Source: Thiomonas intermedia (GTDB lineage Bacteria > Pseudomonadota > Gammaproteobacteria > Burkholderiales > Burkholderiaceae_C). From it: a stretch of DNA of 64,000 nt. Both the position numbers and the translations under genes were made by a program. Of this stretch, positions 16,320-27,697 are shown piece after piece. The notes under the pieces were generated by a model, which was not told the DNA's origin, searched no databases, and saw only the letters and a list, made by a program, of their open reading frames with translations. The number at the start of each line of letters is the position of its first letter. The stretch's first letter is position 1. The stretch lies in assembly GCF_002028405.1 (NCBI RefSeq), contig NZ_CP020046.1, positions 496,001 through 560,000 of the forward strand. Direction: 5' to 3'.

Positions 16320-17629
16320 CAGCGCAACTCCTCTTTGCGAATACGCACGATGGGGGCGTGCACGCTGGGCAGAGCCTGCATGCGCGCGATGGCGGTGTTC
16401 ATGCGCGACTCGACGGTGTCATGCGTGAGGATGATGACATCGGTCTGATGCTCGCCTTCCCCGGCCTCGCGCTGAATGAGGCCATCGATGGAAATGCCCT
16501 CATCGGCCAGGATGCGGGTGAGGTCGGCCAGCACTCCGGCCTGATCGGCCACGCGCAGGCGCAGGTAGTAGGCGGTGACCACCCGATCCATAGGCAGGAT
16601 GGGCAGATCGCTCATCGCATCGGGCTGGAAGGCCAGATGCGGCACGCGGTGTTCGGGGTCGGCGGTGTGCAGCCGGGTCACGTCCACCAGGTCGGCGATG
16701 ACCGCCGAAGCGGTAGGCTCGGAGCCCGCGCCCTTGCCGTAATACAGCGTCGGGCCAACCGCGTCGCCCTGCACCACCACCGCATTCATCGCGCCTTCGA
16801 CATTGGCGATCAGACGCGTGGCGGGAATCAGGGTGGGATGCACGCGGAGTTCGATGCCCTGGCCGGTGTGCTTGGTCATGCCCAGCAGCTTGATGCGGTA
16901 GCCGAGCTGCTCGGCGTAGCGGATGTCGGCCGCCTGCAGCGCGGTGATGCCCTCCACATAAGCCTTGTCGAACTGCACCGGCACGCCAAAGGCGATGGCG
17001 CAGAGGATGGTCGCCTTGTGCGCCGCGTCCACGCCCTCGATATCGAAGGTCGGATCGGCTTCGGCATAGCCCAGCGCCTGTGCCTGCTTGAGCACGGTGG
17101 CGAAATCCAGGCCCTTGTCGCGCATCTCGGACAGGATGAAATTGGTCGTGCCGTTGATGATGCCCGCGATCCATTCGATGCGATTGCCCGCCAGCCCTTC
17201 GCGCACCGCCTTGATGATGGGAATGCCGCCGGCCACCGCCGCCTCGAAGGCCACCATCACGCCCTTGGCCTGCGCGGCCGCGAAGATCTCGCTGCCATGC
17301 AAGGCGAGCAGGGCCTTGTTCGCCGTCACCACATGCTTGCCCGCAGCGATGGCCGCCAGCACCAGCTCGCGCGCGGGGTTGATGCCCCCCATGAGTTCGA
17401 CCACGATGTCGATGTCCGGACGGGTCGCCAGGGCCATGAAATCGGGGGTGATGGGCAGCGCATCTCCCAGGGCGGCGCGTGCCTTGTCGGGGTTGCGCGC
17501 AGCAATCGCCGCGATGGCAATGCCGCGCCCGGCGCGTCGCTGCAGCTCTTCCTGATTGCGCGCAAGCACCTTGACCACACCGCTGGCGACGGTGCCCGCG
17601 CCGAGAAGGGCAATCTGTAAAGGTTTCAT
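16319..17629 (-). CDS. hom: Homoserine dehydrogenase with C-terminal ACT domain
   Basis: 436 residues. It reduces aspartate semialdehyde to homoserine, feeding thrC directly downstream. The N-terminal Rossmann motif LLGAGTVASGVVKVL, the central GIINGTTNFIL and DPTFDIEGVDAAHKA substrate motifs, and a C-terminal ACT domain (about residues 350-425, YYLRLRVADQAGVLADLTRIL) are visible. The ACT domain points to threonine feedback control. The gap to alaA is 18 bp. Confidence 0.97.
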   Translation of the reverse strand: MKPLQIALLGAGTVASGVVKVLARNQEELQRRAGRGIAIAAIAARNPDKARAALGDALPITPDFMALATRPDIDIVVELMGGINPARELVLAAIAAGKHVVTANKALLALHGSEIFAAAQAKGVMVAFEAAVAGGIPIIKAVREGLAGNRIEWIAGIINGTTNFILSEMRDKGLDFATVLKQAQALGYAEADPTFDIEGVDAAHKATILCAIAFGVPVQFDKAYVEGITALQAADIRYAEQLGYRIKLLGMTKHTGQGIELRVHPTLIPATRLIANVEGAMNAVVVQGDAVGPTLYYGKGAGSEPTASAVIADLVDVTRLHTADPEHRVPHLAFQPDAMSDLPILPMDRVVTAYYLRLRVADQAGVLADLTRILADEGISIDGLIQREAGEGEHQTDVIILTHDTVESRMNTAIARMQALPSVHAPIVRIRKEELR

Positions 17630-17647
17630 AGAGAACGGGAGTGGGAA

Positions 17648-18892
17648 TCAGGCCGAGACCGAAGCAACAGCGCGGTTGCGCTTGCGGAGGTGTTCGAGGA
17701 AGCGCGCGATGCGGCCGATGGCTTCTGTCAGATCGTCGGCATTGGGCAGGAAGACAAGTCGGAAATGATCGGGCTGCGGCCAGTTGAAGCCGGTGCCTTG
17801 CACGATCAGCACCTTTTCCTGCGCCAGCAGGTCGTAGGCGAACTGCTGATCGTCGGCAATCGGGTAAATCTTGGGGTCGAGCCGCGGGAACATATAAAGC
17901 GCGGCCTTCGGCTTCACCACGCTGACGCCCGGAATCTGCGTGAGCAGGTCGTAGGCCAGATCACGCTGGCGGGTCAGGCGCCCTTGCGGTGCAACCAGAT
18001 CCTTGATGCTCTGATAACCGCCCAGCGCGGTCTGGATGGCCAGCTGACCCGGCGTGTTGGCGCACAAACGCATCGAGGCCAGCATGGTCAGCCCCTCGAT
18101 GTAGTCACGCGCATGACGTTTGTTGCCCGACACCACCATCCACCCCGAGCGATAGCCGCAGGAGCGGTAGTTCTTCGACAGGCCGTTGAAGGTCAGCACC
18201 AGCACATCGTCGGCCAGCGAGGCGATGCTGGTGTGCGTGTTGCCGTCGTAAAGCGTCTTGTCGTAGATCTCGTCGGCGAACACGATGAGCTCATGCTCGC
18301 GCGCCACCTGCAGAATTTCTTCGAGCAACTCGCGCGGGTACAGCGCGCCGGTCGGGTTGTTGGGGTTGATCACCACGATGGCCCGGGTGTTGGGCGTGAT
18401 CTTGCCGCGGATATCGGCAATGTCCGGATACCAGTCCGACTGTTCGTCGCAGACATAGTGCACCGGCTTGCCGCCCGAGAGCGCCACCGACGCCGTGTAG
18501 AGCGGGTAGTCCGGCGCGGGAATCAGCACTTCATCGCCGTTGTTGAGCAGCGCATTCATGCTCATATTGATGAGCTCGGAGGCACCGTTGCCGATGAACA
18601 CATCGTCGATGCTCACACCGGCAATGCCCTTCTCCTGCGTGTAATGCACGATGGACTTGCGCGGCGCGAACAGACCCTTCGAATCGGTGTAGCCCGCCGC
18701 GCTGGGCAGGTTGTGGATCATGTCCTGCACGATCTCGTCGGGCGGCTCGAAGCCGAACACGGCCAGATTGCCGATATTGAGCTTGATGATCCGCTGACCA
18801 TCCTCTTCCATCTGCCGCGCCTTGTCGAGCACGGGACCACGGATGTCGTAACAGACATCGGCCAACTTGTCGGACTTACGGAATTCGCGCAC
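17648..18892 (-). CDS. alaA: Glutamate-pyruvate aminotransferase AlaA
   Basis: 414 residues from a GTG at 18892 with GAGG just upstream; an in-frame GTG at 18952 would add 20 residues without family similarity. Class I/II PLP aminotransferase that makes alanine from pyruvate and glutamate. The sequence follows E. coli AlaA closely as I recall it, for example VCYDIRGPVL, LNIGN, INPNNPTGA, FADEIYDK and the PLP lysine K240 in NGLSKNYR. It heads the minus-strand alaA-hom-thrC-mobB-moeA-moaD-moaE run. Confidence 0.93.
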   Translation of the reverse strand: MREFRKSDKLADVCYDIRGPVLDKARQMEEDGQRIIKLNIGNLAVFGFEPPDEIVQDMIHNLPSAAGYTDSKGLFAPRKSIVHYTQEKGIAGVSIDDVFIGNGASELINMSMNALLNNGDEVLIPAPDYPLYTASVALSGGKPVHYVCDEQSDWYPDIADIRGKITPNTRAIVVINPNNPTGALYPRELLEEILQVAREHELIVFADEIYDKTLYDGNTHTSIASLADDVLVLTFNGLSKNYRSCGYRSGWMVVSGNKRHARDYIEGLTMLASMRLCANTPGQLAIQTALGGYQSIKDLVAPQGRLTRQRDLAYDLLTQIPGVSVVKPKAALYMFPRLDPKIYPIADDQQFAYDLLAQEKVLIVQGTGFNWPQPDHFRLVFLPNADDLTEAIGRIARFLEHLRKRNRAVASVSA

Positions 18893-19011
18893 AACCACCT
18901 CACTCAATCGGCTCGGAAAAGCGCTCCTGCAGCTCGTGGCGAGCGATCTCACCCCCTTGAGCGCCCAGGGGATTCGGATCGAGCCACGCCAGTCACACGG
19001 AGGGCGAACCC

Positions 19012-19017
19012 TATAAT
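19012..19017 (+). promoter_or_regulatory. Candidate -10 box upstream of the Mth938-like gene
   Basis: A perfect TATAAT stands in otherwise GC-rich divergent intergenic DNA, 98 bp before the start codon at 19115. I see no good -35 at 16-18 bp, so the assignment is tentative. Confidence 0.35.
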
Positions 19018-19114
19018 TTACTTGGTTTACGCAGGCACCCCCTTGCCGTTCCCCGATCGGGAGCCGCCTGTTTGCAGCAGATCTCCGGTCTGCAGCCGCG
19101 ATCCCTCAGCCGTC

Positions 19115-19489
19115 ATGAAACTCCAGCCCGACTTCGCCCCCGACACGCAAATGGTCTCTGCCTATGGGCCTGGCTATGTCGAAGTCAACGGCGTGCGTCA
19201 TACCCAAGCTTGTGTGTTTGCACCGCAGCAAGCTCCCAGACCCTGGGGAGCCGAACACATCGCCTCGCTGCAGGCCTCTCACATCGATGCCCTGCTGTTT
19301 GATCCGCTGCCCGAAGTCGTCCTGATCGGCACCGGGCAGCAGCAGCACATGCTGCCCCCCGCCCTGATGCGTCCACTTATGACAAAGCGCGTCGGCTGGG
19401 AGGTCATGGACACGGCGGCGGCCTGCCGCACCTACAACATTCTGGCCGGCGAGGGCCGTCAGGTTCTTGCGGCGCTGATGATCGAATGA
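19115..19489 (+). CDS. Mth938-like domain (DUF498) protein
   Basis: 124 residues starting MKLQPDFAPDTQMVSAYGPGYVEVNG. The block LLFDPLPEVVLIGTGQQQHMLPP ... VGWEVMDTAAACRTYNILAGEGRQVLAALMI is characteristic of the Mth938/NDUFAF3 family, whose mitochondrial member assists complex I assembly. Bacterial function is unproven. It is divergent from alaA and 115 bp ahead of bcp. Confidence 0.85.
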   Translation: MKLQPDFAPDTQMVSAYGPGYVEVNGVRHTQACVFAPQQAPRPWGAEHIASLQASHIDALLFDPLPEVVLIGTGQQQHMLPPALMRPLMTKRVGWEVMDTAAACRTYNILAGEGRQVLAALMIE

Positions 19490-19579
19490 GTCGAGTTTTG
19501 CGGCGCAAGATAAAATAAGGTTTTACGTCCTTCCGCTTCCCTCAGCAGTACGCACAACTGAACATCACGAGGAGAAGCG

Positions 19580-19624
19580 ATGCAGCAGCCCAGCAGGAGA
19601 CTTCATGGCTTTGGTCTTGAATAA
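19580..19624 (+). CDS. Possible 14-codon leader ORF overlapping the bcp start
   Basis: ATG at 19580 follows a near-perfect GAGGAGA ribosome site. The frame reads 14 codons and stops at 19622-19624, after the bcp start codon (19605) in another frame. bcp has its own AGGAGA inside this mini-ORF. Translation could couple to or compete with bcp. No peptide homology is claimed. Confidence 0.3.
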   Translation: MQQPSRRLHGFGLE

Positions 19625-20069
19625 AGTGGTTCCCGATTTTGAAGCCGCCGCCACCAGTGGTGTGCAGTTCAGCCCCAAAAACTATCTGGGCAAAAAAATT
19701 GTTCTCTACTTCTACCCCAAGGACATGACACCCGGTTGCACTACCGAGTCCATGCACTTTCGCGACAAATATCCCGAATTCGAAGCAGCCAACGCGGTGA
19801 TCTTCGGCATCTCCCGCGACAACCTGCTGTCGCACGAGAAATTCAAGGCCCATATCGAACTGCCCTTCGACCTGATCGCCGATACGGAAGAAAAACTCTG
19901 CCACATGTTTGGCGTGGTGAAGAACAAGATCATGTACGGCAAGAAGGTCAAGGGCATCGAGCGCAGCACCTTCGTCATCGACGCCGACGGCCTCCTGCGC
20001 CAGGAATGGCGTGGGGTCAAGGTGGCGGGCCACGTCGACGAAGTGCTCGACGTCATCCAGAAACTCTGA
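19605..20069 (+). CDS. bcp: Peroxiredoxin, Bcp/PrxQ type, one-Cys form
   Basis: 154 residues. It reduces peroxides through the peroxidatic Cys45 in PGCTTES. The usual Bcp resolving Cys five residues later is Met50 here, so catalysis must use another resolving thiol; the only other Cys is in KLCHMF. YFYPKDMTPGCT and GISRDN are typical. AGGAGA precedes the ATG. A T-rich hairpin follows the gene. Confidence 0.93.
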   Translation: MALVLNKVVPDFEAAATSGVQFSPKNYLGKKIVLYFYPKDMTPGCTTESMHFRDKYPEFEAANAVIFGISRDNLLSHEKFKAHIELPFDLIADTEEKLCHMFGVVKNKIMYGKKVKGIERSTFVIDADGLLRQEWRGVKVAGHVDEVLDVIQKL

Positions 20070-20204
20070 ATCCAGATCCTCCACGCGCGGCGCTTTGTTT
20101 TGAACATCAGACTCCGCAGCACCCTGTCCCACCACGGTGGAATGTGCCTGCCCCGCACTGAGTGCTGGCGCTCATTTCCACTGACCCAAGTGGACGCGTC
20201 GAAA

Positions 20205-20240
20205 GCCGCTGTGCCGTCTCCGGATGGGCAGCGGTTTTTT
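20205..20240 (+). terminator. Probable intrinsic terminator after bcp
   Basis: CCGCTG at 20206-20211 pairs with CAGCGG at 20229-20234 and is followed by TTTTTT (20235-20240). The loop is long (17 bases) and may hold a further small stem. Confidence 0.6.
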
Positions 20241-20285
20241 GTTGACTAGCGTCGCCCCACCCCTGACTGCCCGTCTCTCGATCCC

Positions 20286-21977
20286 ATGCCCCTGCCTCCC
20301 CCGCCCAAGTCCCTGGGCAGCCTGCTGAGCCAAGCTGCCACCCCGCCCGCTGCGGTCCCCTCGGCCCCTGCTGCGGCCGCGCGAAAGGTCACGCGCGCCA
20401 AGACGGGCCAGGCCGCCTCCGCTTCGCATGAATCCAAGGCACTCGCTACCGAGGCCGTGGTTGCGGCGCCTTCTCCCGCCGCAGACCCGCAGGCGCGCAA
20501 AGCCCCGGCGCGAGAGGCCTTGCCGACGACGGGCGACCGCCTGCAGAAGACTCTGCCTTCCAAACGCACCGCAACACGTCCAGAGCCCGCCAAACTCTTC
20601 GTCCTCGACACCAATGTGCTGCTGCACGATCCGATGTCGCTCTACCGTTTCGAAGAGCATGACATCTATCTGCCGATGGTCACGCTGGAAGAACTGGACG
20701 CACACAAAAAAGGCCTTTCGGAAGTGGCGCGTAACGGGCGCCAAGTCAGCCGCGAGCTGGATGCCCTGGTGGCCGACACGGGCAGCGGCATCGATCAGGG
20801 CATCGCCCTGAGCCGCTCCGGTCATGCGGAGGCCAAGGGTCGGCTGTTCTTCCAGACCCGCGCTCACGATGTCGAACTGCCGATCGCCCTGCCCCAGGGC
20901 AAGGCCGACAACCAGATTCTGGCCGTGCTGCAAGACCTCACGCATATCCATACCGAGCGGCCCGTGGTGCTGGTGTCCAAGGACATCAATATGCGCGTCA
21001 AGGCACGCGCACTCGGCCTGCATGCGGAGGACTACGCCAACGACAAGACGCTCGACGACGCCGATCTGCTCTATACCGGCATGCTGGTGCTGCCGCCCGA
21101 CTTCTGGGATCGGCAGGCCAAGTCGGTGGAAAGCTGGCAGCAGGGCGGCAACACCTTCTATCGGGTGCAGGGCAAGTTCGTCGGGCAGATGCTCGTCAAC
21201 CAGGCCGTGTATTGGGAGAGCGGCAGCGCTCCCCCGCTCTACGCACGCGTCAAGGAAATTCGCGCCAATACCGCCGTACTGCAGGTCATGCGCGACCATA
21301 CGCATCAGAAAAATGCCATCTGGGGCGTCACCGCACGCAACCGGGAGCAGAACTTTGCCCTCAACCTGCTGATGGACCCAGAGGTGGACTTCGTCACCCT
21401 GGCCGGGCAGGCCGGCACCGGCAAGACCTTGCTCGCACTGGCCGCCGGCCTCTCTCAGGTGCTCGACGCACGGCGGTACAACGAGATCATCGTGACCCGC
21501 GTGACCGTTCCCGTCGGTGAGGACATCGGCTACCTGCCGGGTACTGAGGAAGAAAAGATGGGTCCCTGGATGGGCGCCCTCGACGACAACCTCGAAGTCC
21601 TCAACCAGAGCGAAGGTGGCAACGCCGGCGGTGAATGGGGCCGTGCCGCCACTCAAGATCTCATTCGCTCCAAGATCAAGATCAAGAGCATGAACTTCAT
21701 GCGGGGCCGCACTTTCCTCAACAAATACGTCATCATCGACGAGGCCCAGAATCTCACGCCCAAGCAGATGAAGACGCTCATTACCCGCGCAGGTCCTGGC
21801 ACCAAGCTGGTCTGCATGGGCAATATCGCCCAGATCGACACGCCCTACCTTACCGAGGGAAGCTCAGGCATGACCTATGTGGTCGATCGCTTCAAGGGCT
21901 GGGGGCACAGCGGCCACGTCACCCTGGCCCGCGGCGAACGCAGCCGTCTGGCCGACTACGCCAGCGAAGTGCTGTAA
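20286..21977 (+). CDS. PIN-PhoH (PhoH2-type) ATPase
   Basis: 563 residues. After a Pro/Ala-rich N-terminal stretch of about 100 residues comes a PIN RNase domain (LFVLDTNVLLHD with Asp108, then VTLEELDAHKKG), and after about residue 350 a PhoH ATPase domain with Walker A GQAGTGKT (Lys380) and Walker B VIIDEAQNLTPKQ. PhoH2 proteins couple RNA unwinding to endonucleolytic cleavage. The start codon is not firmly fixed because the N-terminus is low complexity. Convergent with dnaB. Confidence 0.9.
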   Translation: MPLPPPPKSLGSLLSQAATPPAAVPSAPAAAARKVTRAKTGQAASASHESKALATEAVVAAPSPAADPQARKAPAREALPTTGDRLQKTLPSKRTATRPEPAKLFVLDTNVLLHDPMSLYRFEEHDIYLPMVTLEELDAHKKGLSEVARNGRQVSRELDALVADTGSGIDQGIALSRSGHAEAKGRLFFQTRAHDVELPIALPQGKADNQILAVLQDLTHIHTERPVVLVSKDINMRVKARALGLHAEDYANDKTLDDADLLYTGMLVLPPDFWDRQAKSVESWQQGGNTFYRVQGKFVGQMLVNQAVYWESGSAPPLYARVKEIRANTAVLQVMRDHTHQKNAIWGVTARNREQNFALNLLMDPEVDFVTLAGQAGTGKTLLALAAGLSQVLDARRYNEIIVTRVTVPVGEDIGYLPGTEEEKMGPWMGALDDNLEVLNQSEGGNAGGEWGRAATQDLIRSKIKIKSMNFMRGRTFLNKYVIIDEAQNLTPKQMKTLITRAGPGTKLVCMGNIAQIDTPYLTEGSSGMTYVVDRFKGWGHSGHVTLARGERSRLADYASEVL

Positions 21978-22000
21978 GGCGTCAGGCGCACGGTCGAGAG

Positions 22001-22029
22001 CACCAGGGCTGCGGCTCTCGGCCCTGGTG
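22001..22029. terminator. Hairpin between convergent phoH-like gene and dnaB
   Basis: CACCAGGGC (22001-22009) pairs perfectly with GCCCTGGTG (22021-22029). It lies in the 56-bp gap between the two stop codons and could end both transcripts, though it lacks T-runs. Confidence 0.5.
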
Positions 22030-22033
22030 CCGC

Positions 22034-23392
22034 TCAGAATTCGCGCGTCAGGTTCTCGAACCGCGTCAGCGGCTTGAGGAAGGCCAGATGGACTGCGCCG
22101 ATCGGCCCGTTACGCTGCTTGCCGATGATGACTTCGGCCACCCCGGCGTCTTTCGAGTCTTTGTTGTAGACCTCGTCGCGGTAGATGAAGAGGATCACGT
22201 CGGCATCCTGTTCGATGGCTCCCGATTCGCGCAGGTCGCTCATCACGGGGCGCTTGTCAGTACGCTTCTCGAGATCGCGATTGAGCTGGGAAAGCGCGAT
22301 CACCGGACAGTGCAGTTCCTTGGCCAGGGCCTTGAGCGAGCGCGAAATCTCGGAGATTTCAGTAGCCCGGTTCTCGCCGTCTCGCGACGACGACATGAGC
22401 TGCAGGTAATCCACCACGATCAGGCCCAGCCGCCCGCCAAACTGACGGGCCAGACGCCGCGAACGCGCCCGCAGTTCCAGCGGATTGAGTGCCGGGGTTT
22501 CATCGATGTGCATGTGCACGTCCTGCAGGCGTTCGATGGTTTCGGGCAGCCGGGTCCACTCGTCCTCGGAGAGCTGGCCGGTACGCAGATGGCTCTGGTC
22601 GATGCGGCCCATCGAACCCACCACGCGCAACACCAACTGCGACGCGCCCATTTCCATGCTGAACACGGCCACCGGCAGTTGCTCGTTGATGGCCACGTGT
22701 TCGGCAATATTCAGCGAAAACGCTGTCTTGCCCATTGAAGGACGGCCGGCGACGATGACCAAATCGCCAGGCTGCAGTCCCGCGGTCATCCGATCCAGAT
22801 CGGCAAAGCCCGTGGGCACACCGGTGGTATCGGCACCGCCCCGCTCAGCCAGTTCGCTGACCCGCTTGAGCAGTTCACCCAGCAGACCCTTCATCGACTG
22901 GAAGCCCGCAGCGGATTTGGCCCCCTCTTCCGAGATGGCGAAGATGCGCGACTCGGCCTCGTCGAGAATCTGCTGCACGCCCCGCCCTTGCGGGTTGAGC
23001 GCATTCTGCGCAATATCGTCGCTGATCGTCACCAGTTGGCGCAGCACCGCTCGCTCGCGCACGATCTCGGCATAACGGCGGATGTTCGCGGCGCTGGGCA
23101 CGCACTGCGCCAACGAATTCAGATAGGGCAGCCCGCCGCATTCCTCGTGCTTGCCGATGGACTGCAACGCCTCCAGCACGGTGATCACGTCGGCGGGCTT
23201 GCTCAGGTTGATCAGATCGGCGATCGCCTGGAAGATGGCCCGGTGCTCGTAGCGGTAGAACTGCGCCGCCACCAATAGATCGGCCACCTTGTCGAAAGCC
23301 TGGTTGTCGAGCAGCAGCCCGCCCAACACCGACTGCTCGGCCTCGATGGAGTGCGGCGGTGTGCGAATCGCGTCAATGGCTTGGTCTTGCAT
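22034..23392 (-). CDS. dnaB: Replicative DNA helicase
   Basis: 452 residues. The N-terminal DnaB domain (PPHSIEAEQSVLGGLLLDNQAF) is followed by a RecA-like helicase domain with Walker A GRPSMGKTAFSLNIA, LVVDYLQLM-type Walker B (LIVVDYLQLMSSS) and ALSQLNRDLEKR. It unwinds DNA at the replication fork. It lies 200 bp downstream of rplI, separated by a hairpin. Confidence 0.98.
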   Translation of the reverse strand: MQDQAIDAIRTPPHSIEAEQSVLGGLLLDNQAFDKVADLLVAAQFYRYEHRAIFQAIADLINLSKPADVITVLEALQSIGKHEECGGLPYLNSLAQCVPSAANIRRYAEIVRERAVLRQLVTISDDIAQNALNPQGRGVQQILDEAESRIFAISEEGAKSAAGFQSMKGLLGELLKRVSELAERGGADTTGVPTGFADLDRMTAGLQPGDLVIVAGRPSMGKTAFSLNIAEHVAINEQLPVAVFSMEMGASQLVLRVVGSMGRIDQSHLRTGQLSEDEWTRLPETIERLQDVHMHIDETPALNPLELRARSRRLARQFGGRLGLIVVDYLQLMSSSRDGENRATEISEISRSLKALAKELHCPVIALSQLNRDLEKRTDKRPVMSDLRESGAIEQDADVILFIYRDEVYNKDSKDAGVAEVIIGKQRNGPIGAVHLAFLKPLTRFENLTREF

Positions 23393-23530
23393 GGCGGTCG
23401 ACGGCGATGGCCGTCCAGAAGGGGAAAAGCGACGCTTTGAATAAAAGCGAAGCTTTCAACAAAAATGACTTGGCATTGTGCCGCACGATGCGACGTCGGT
23501 GACGGCGAAGTCGATGACATCGCAGAGACG

Positions 23531-23556
23531 ACAAGGGCCGCATGAGCGGCCCTTGT
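23531..23556 (-). terminator. Hairpin after rplI
   Basis: A perfect 11-bp stem (23531-23541 with 23546-23556, loop of four) lies between rplI and dnaB. On the minus strand it is followed by CGTCTCTG rather than a T-run, so termination may be partial and some dnaB transcript may come from readthrough. Confidence 0.55.
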
Positions 23557-23592
23557 GCGATTCGGCAGCAGACTGCCGAAGGATCGCCGTAA

Positions 23593-24045
23593 TTACATCG
23601 CCTCGGCCTTGACCTGCAGGGTGATGTCGGAAATGACATCGGTATGCAGGGCGATCGAAACCGGATGCTCGCCCGTGGTCTTGACGTGGCCCGCCGGGAA
23701 GCGAACCTGAGACTTGTTCACTTCAATGCCTTGCTTGGCCAAGGCATCCGCCACGTCGCCGTGGGTCACGGAGCCGAACAAGCGGCCATCCACGCCGGCC
23801 TTCTGCACCAGGGTGATGATCAGGCCATTGAGTTTTTCGCCAGCGGCTTGTGCCTGGGCCAGTTTTTCAGCGGCGAGCTTTTCCATCTCGGCGCGACGCG
23901 CCTCGAACTCCGCCATGGCCGCGGCCGTGGCACGGCGCGCCATCTTCTTGGGAATCAGGAAGTTGCGGGCGTAGCCATCCTTGACCTTGACCACGTCACC
24001 CAGATTGCCGACGTTCAGAATTTTTTCGAGAAGAATGATTTGCAT
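23593..24045 (-). CDS. rplI: 50S ribosomal protein L9
   Basis: 150 residues with the L9 start [34 protein letters not shown]. Last ribosomal gene of the rpsF-priB-rpsR-rplI operon. Confidence 0.98.
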   Translation of the reverse strand: MQIILLEKILNVGNLGDVVKVKDGYARNFLIPKKMARRATAAAMAEFEARRAEMEKLAAEKLAQAQAAGEKLNGLIITLVQKAGVDGRLFGSVTHGDVADALAKQGIEVNKSQVRFPAGHVKTTGEHPVSIALHTDVISDITLQVKAEAM

Positions 24046-24060
24046 GTTGTCGTCCCCGGA

Positions 24061-24351
24061 TTAACCCTTGTGCAGGTCGGTGTAGGGCAGCAGCGCCAGA
24101 AAGCGCGCGCGCTTGATGGCGGTGTTGAGCTGGCGCTGATAGTGCGCGCTGGTGCCGGTCAGGCGGGCGGGAATGATGCGGGCGTTTTCCGCGATCAGAT
24201 CCTTGAGCACATCGACATCCTTGTAGTCGATCTGCTCAACCTTGGCGACGGTGAAGCGGCAGAAGCGCTTGCGCTTGAACAGCGAAGACTGCTGGTTGCG
24301 ACGAGCGCGCTTCGGGTCGTTCTTTTTGTCGAATTTGCGTGGTGGTGCCAT
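24061..24351 (-). CDS. rpsR: 30S ribosomal protein S18
   Basis: 96 residues including [21 protein letters not shown] and [18 protein letters not shown], typical of S18. It starts three bases after the priB stop and ends 15 bases before rplI. Confidence 0.98.
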   Translation of the reverse strand: MAPPRKFDKKNDPKRARRNQQSSLFKRKRFCRFTVAKVEQIDYKDVDVLKDLIAENARIIPARLTGTSAHYQRQLNTAIKRARFLALLPYTDLHKG

Positions 24352-24354
24352 GAT

Positions 24355-24648
24355 TTAAACCTCAATGTATTGTGTGACGTGCAACTTCATCTGGCGCGAG
24401 CCGCGACGCGATGCACGCAAAAAACCGGATACGTGAAGCTGGACTCCTGGGCTGAGGCGATGCATTTCGCGAGCGATCTTTCCGAACCCGACGCAGGCGA
24501 TCTGAAGCTGCGTCTCGCAAGGCATGTCTGCCTCGGTCTGGGTCGATTGATGCTGCAGCACGAAATCCAGCGCTTCGATTCCCGCCGGGGTGAACCGCAG
24601 TTCGCCACGCTCGGCAAGAATGCCCTGTAGTTCGAGCCGATTGATCAG
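24355..24648 (-). CDS. priB: Primosomal replication protein N (PriB), apparent CTG start
   Basis: 97 residues if translation starts at CTG 24648-24646. The homologous N-terminus [33 protein letters not shown] is in frame but has no ATG, GTG or TTG before it; the first standard start codon (GTG, inside DFVLQH) would delete the first OB-fold strands. The CTG overlaps the rpsF stop as CTGA, mirroring the ATGA overlaps elsewhere in this genome. An ATC codon follows the CTG and could also serve. PriB binds ssDNA and helps load PriA at stalled forks. Confidence 0.85.
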   Translation of the reverse strand: MINRLELQGILAERGELRFTPAGIEALDFVLQHQSTQTEADMPCETQLQIACVGFGKIAREMHRLSPGVQLHVSGFLRASRRGSRQMKLHVTQYIEV

Positions 24649-25007
24649 GCCGTTTGCTCCTGTTGCGCCTTGCGTGCTTCTTCACGCTCGACCTGCTTCA
24701 TCATGACGGACGGCGCCGTTTCGGCCTTGTCCGTCTTGATCACCAGGCTGCGCAGCACGGCGTCGTTGAACTTGAAGCTGTGCTCAAGTTCACGCAGGGT
24801 TTCCAGATCGCACTCGATGTTCATGCAGGCGTAGTGCGCCTTGGCAAGTTTCTGGATGGGATAGGCCAGTTGGCGACGGCCCCAGTCTTCGATCCGGTGG
24901 ATCTGGCCCGCCTTGGCGGTCACGGCGCTTTTGTAGCGCTCGATCATCGCGGGGACTTGCTCGCTCTGATCCGGGTGGAAAATCAACACAATCTCATAGT
25001 GACGCAT
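24645..25007 (-). CDS. rpsF: 30S ribosomal protein S6
   Basis: 120 residues from [18 protein letters not shown] with AAGGA upstream. [28 protein letters not shown] is typical of S6. First gene of the rpsF-priB-rpsR-rplI operon. Confidence 0.97.
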   Translation of the reverse strand: MRHYEIVLIFHPDQSEQVPAMIERYKSAVTAKAGQIHRIEDWGRRQLAYPIQKLAKAHYACMNIECDLETLRELEHSFKFNDAVLRSLVIKTDKAETAPSVMMKQVEREEARKAQQEQTA

Positions 25008-25143
25008 GCAGATTCCTTCAGTGATGGCGGCACTCGGTCTCTCTTTGGTTTGAGACCGGCGTGCTGTCCTTGTGGATAGAAGCCGCCCGAAAGCGCATGA
25101 AGCGTCAATTCCGGAACTTTGTCGGTGCGGCAAGGAGCCCAAG

Positions 25144-25169
25144 ATTATAGACGAATCACCGCCCAGGCC

Positions 25170-25173
<4 letters not shown>
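25144..25173 (-). promoter_or_regulatory. Sigma70-type promoter of the rpsF operon
   Basis: Minus strand: TTGAGG (25173-25168), 18-bp spacer, perfect TATAAT (25149-25144). The -35 lies over the ppsA stop codon. The predicted start near 25137 gives a leader of about 130 bases before rpsF. Confidence 0.65.
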
Positions 25174-27557
<2,384 letters not shown>

Positions 27558-27697
27558 GATGAAAGTCCTTCATAGAATGAAAAAATGGGGTTCGGCGTGA
27601 TCTGTGGCGAAAATGACATGTCTTGTTCGGGTTGTTGTCGTCGTCTTCGCAAGTCCCACCGACAATGCGATCCATTCTAGGTTTTGAACGCTGACAC

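Noticed and set aside
20172-21656. 494-codon open frame on the minus strand
   Set aside because: Antisense to the PIN-PhoH gene; no domain or ribosome site.
24355-24561. A shorter PriB starting at the internal GTG
   Set aside because: It would lose the first strands of the OB fold (NRLELQG...RFTPAG), which are conserved in the family, so an upstream non-standard start is more likely than a truncated protein.
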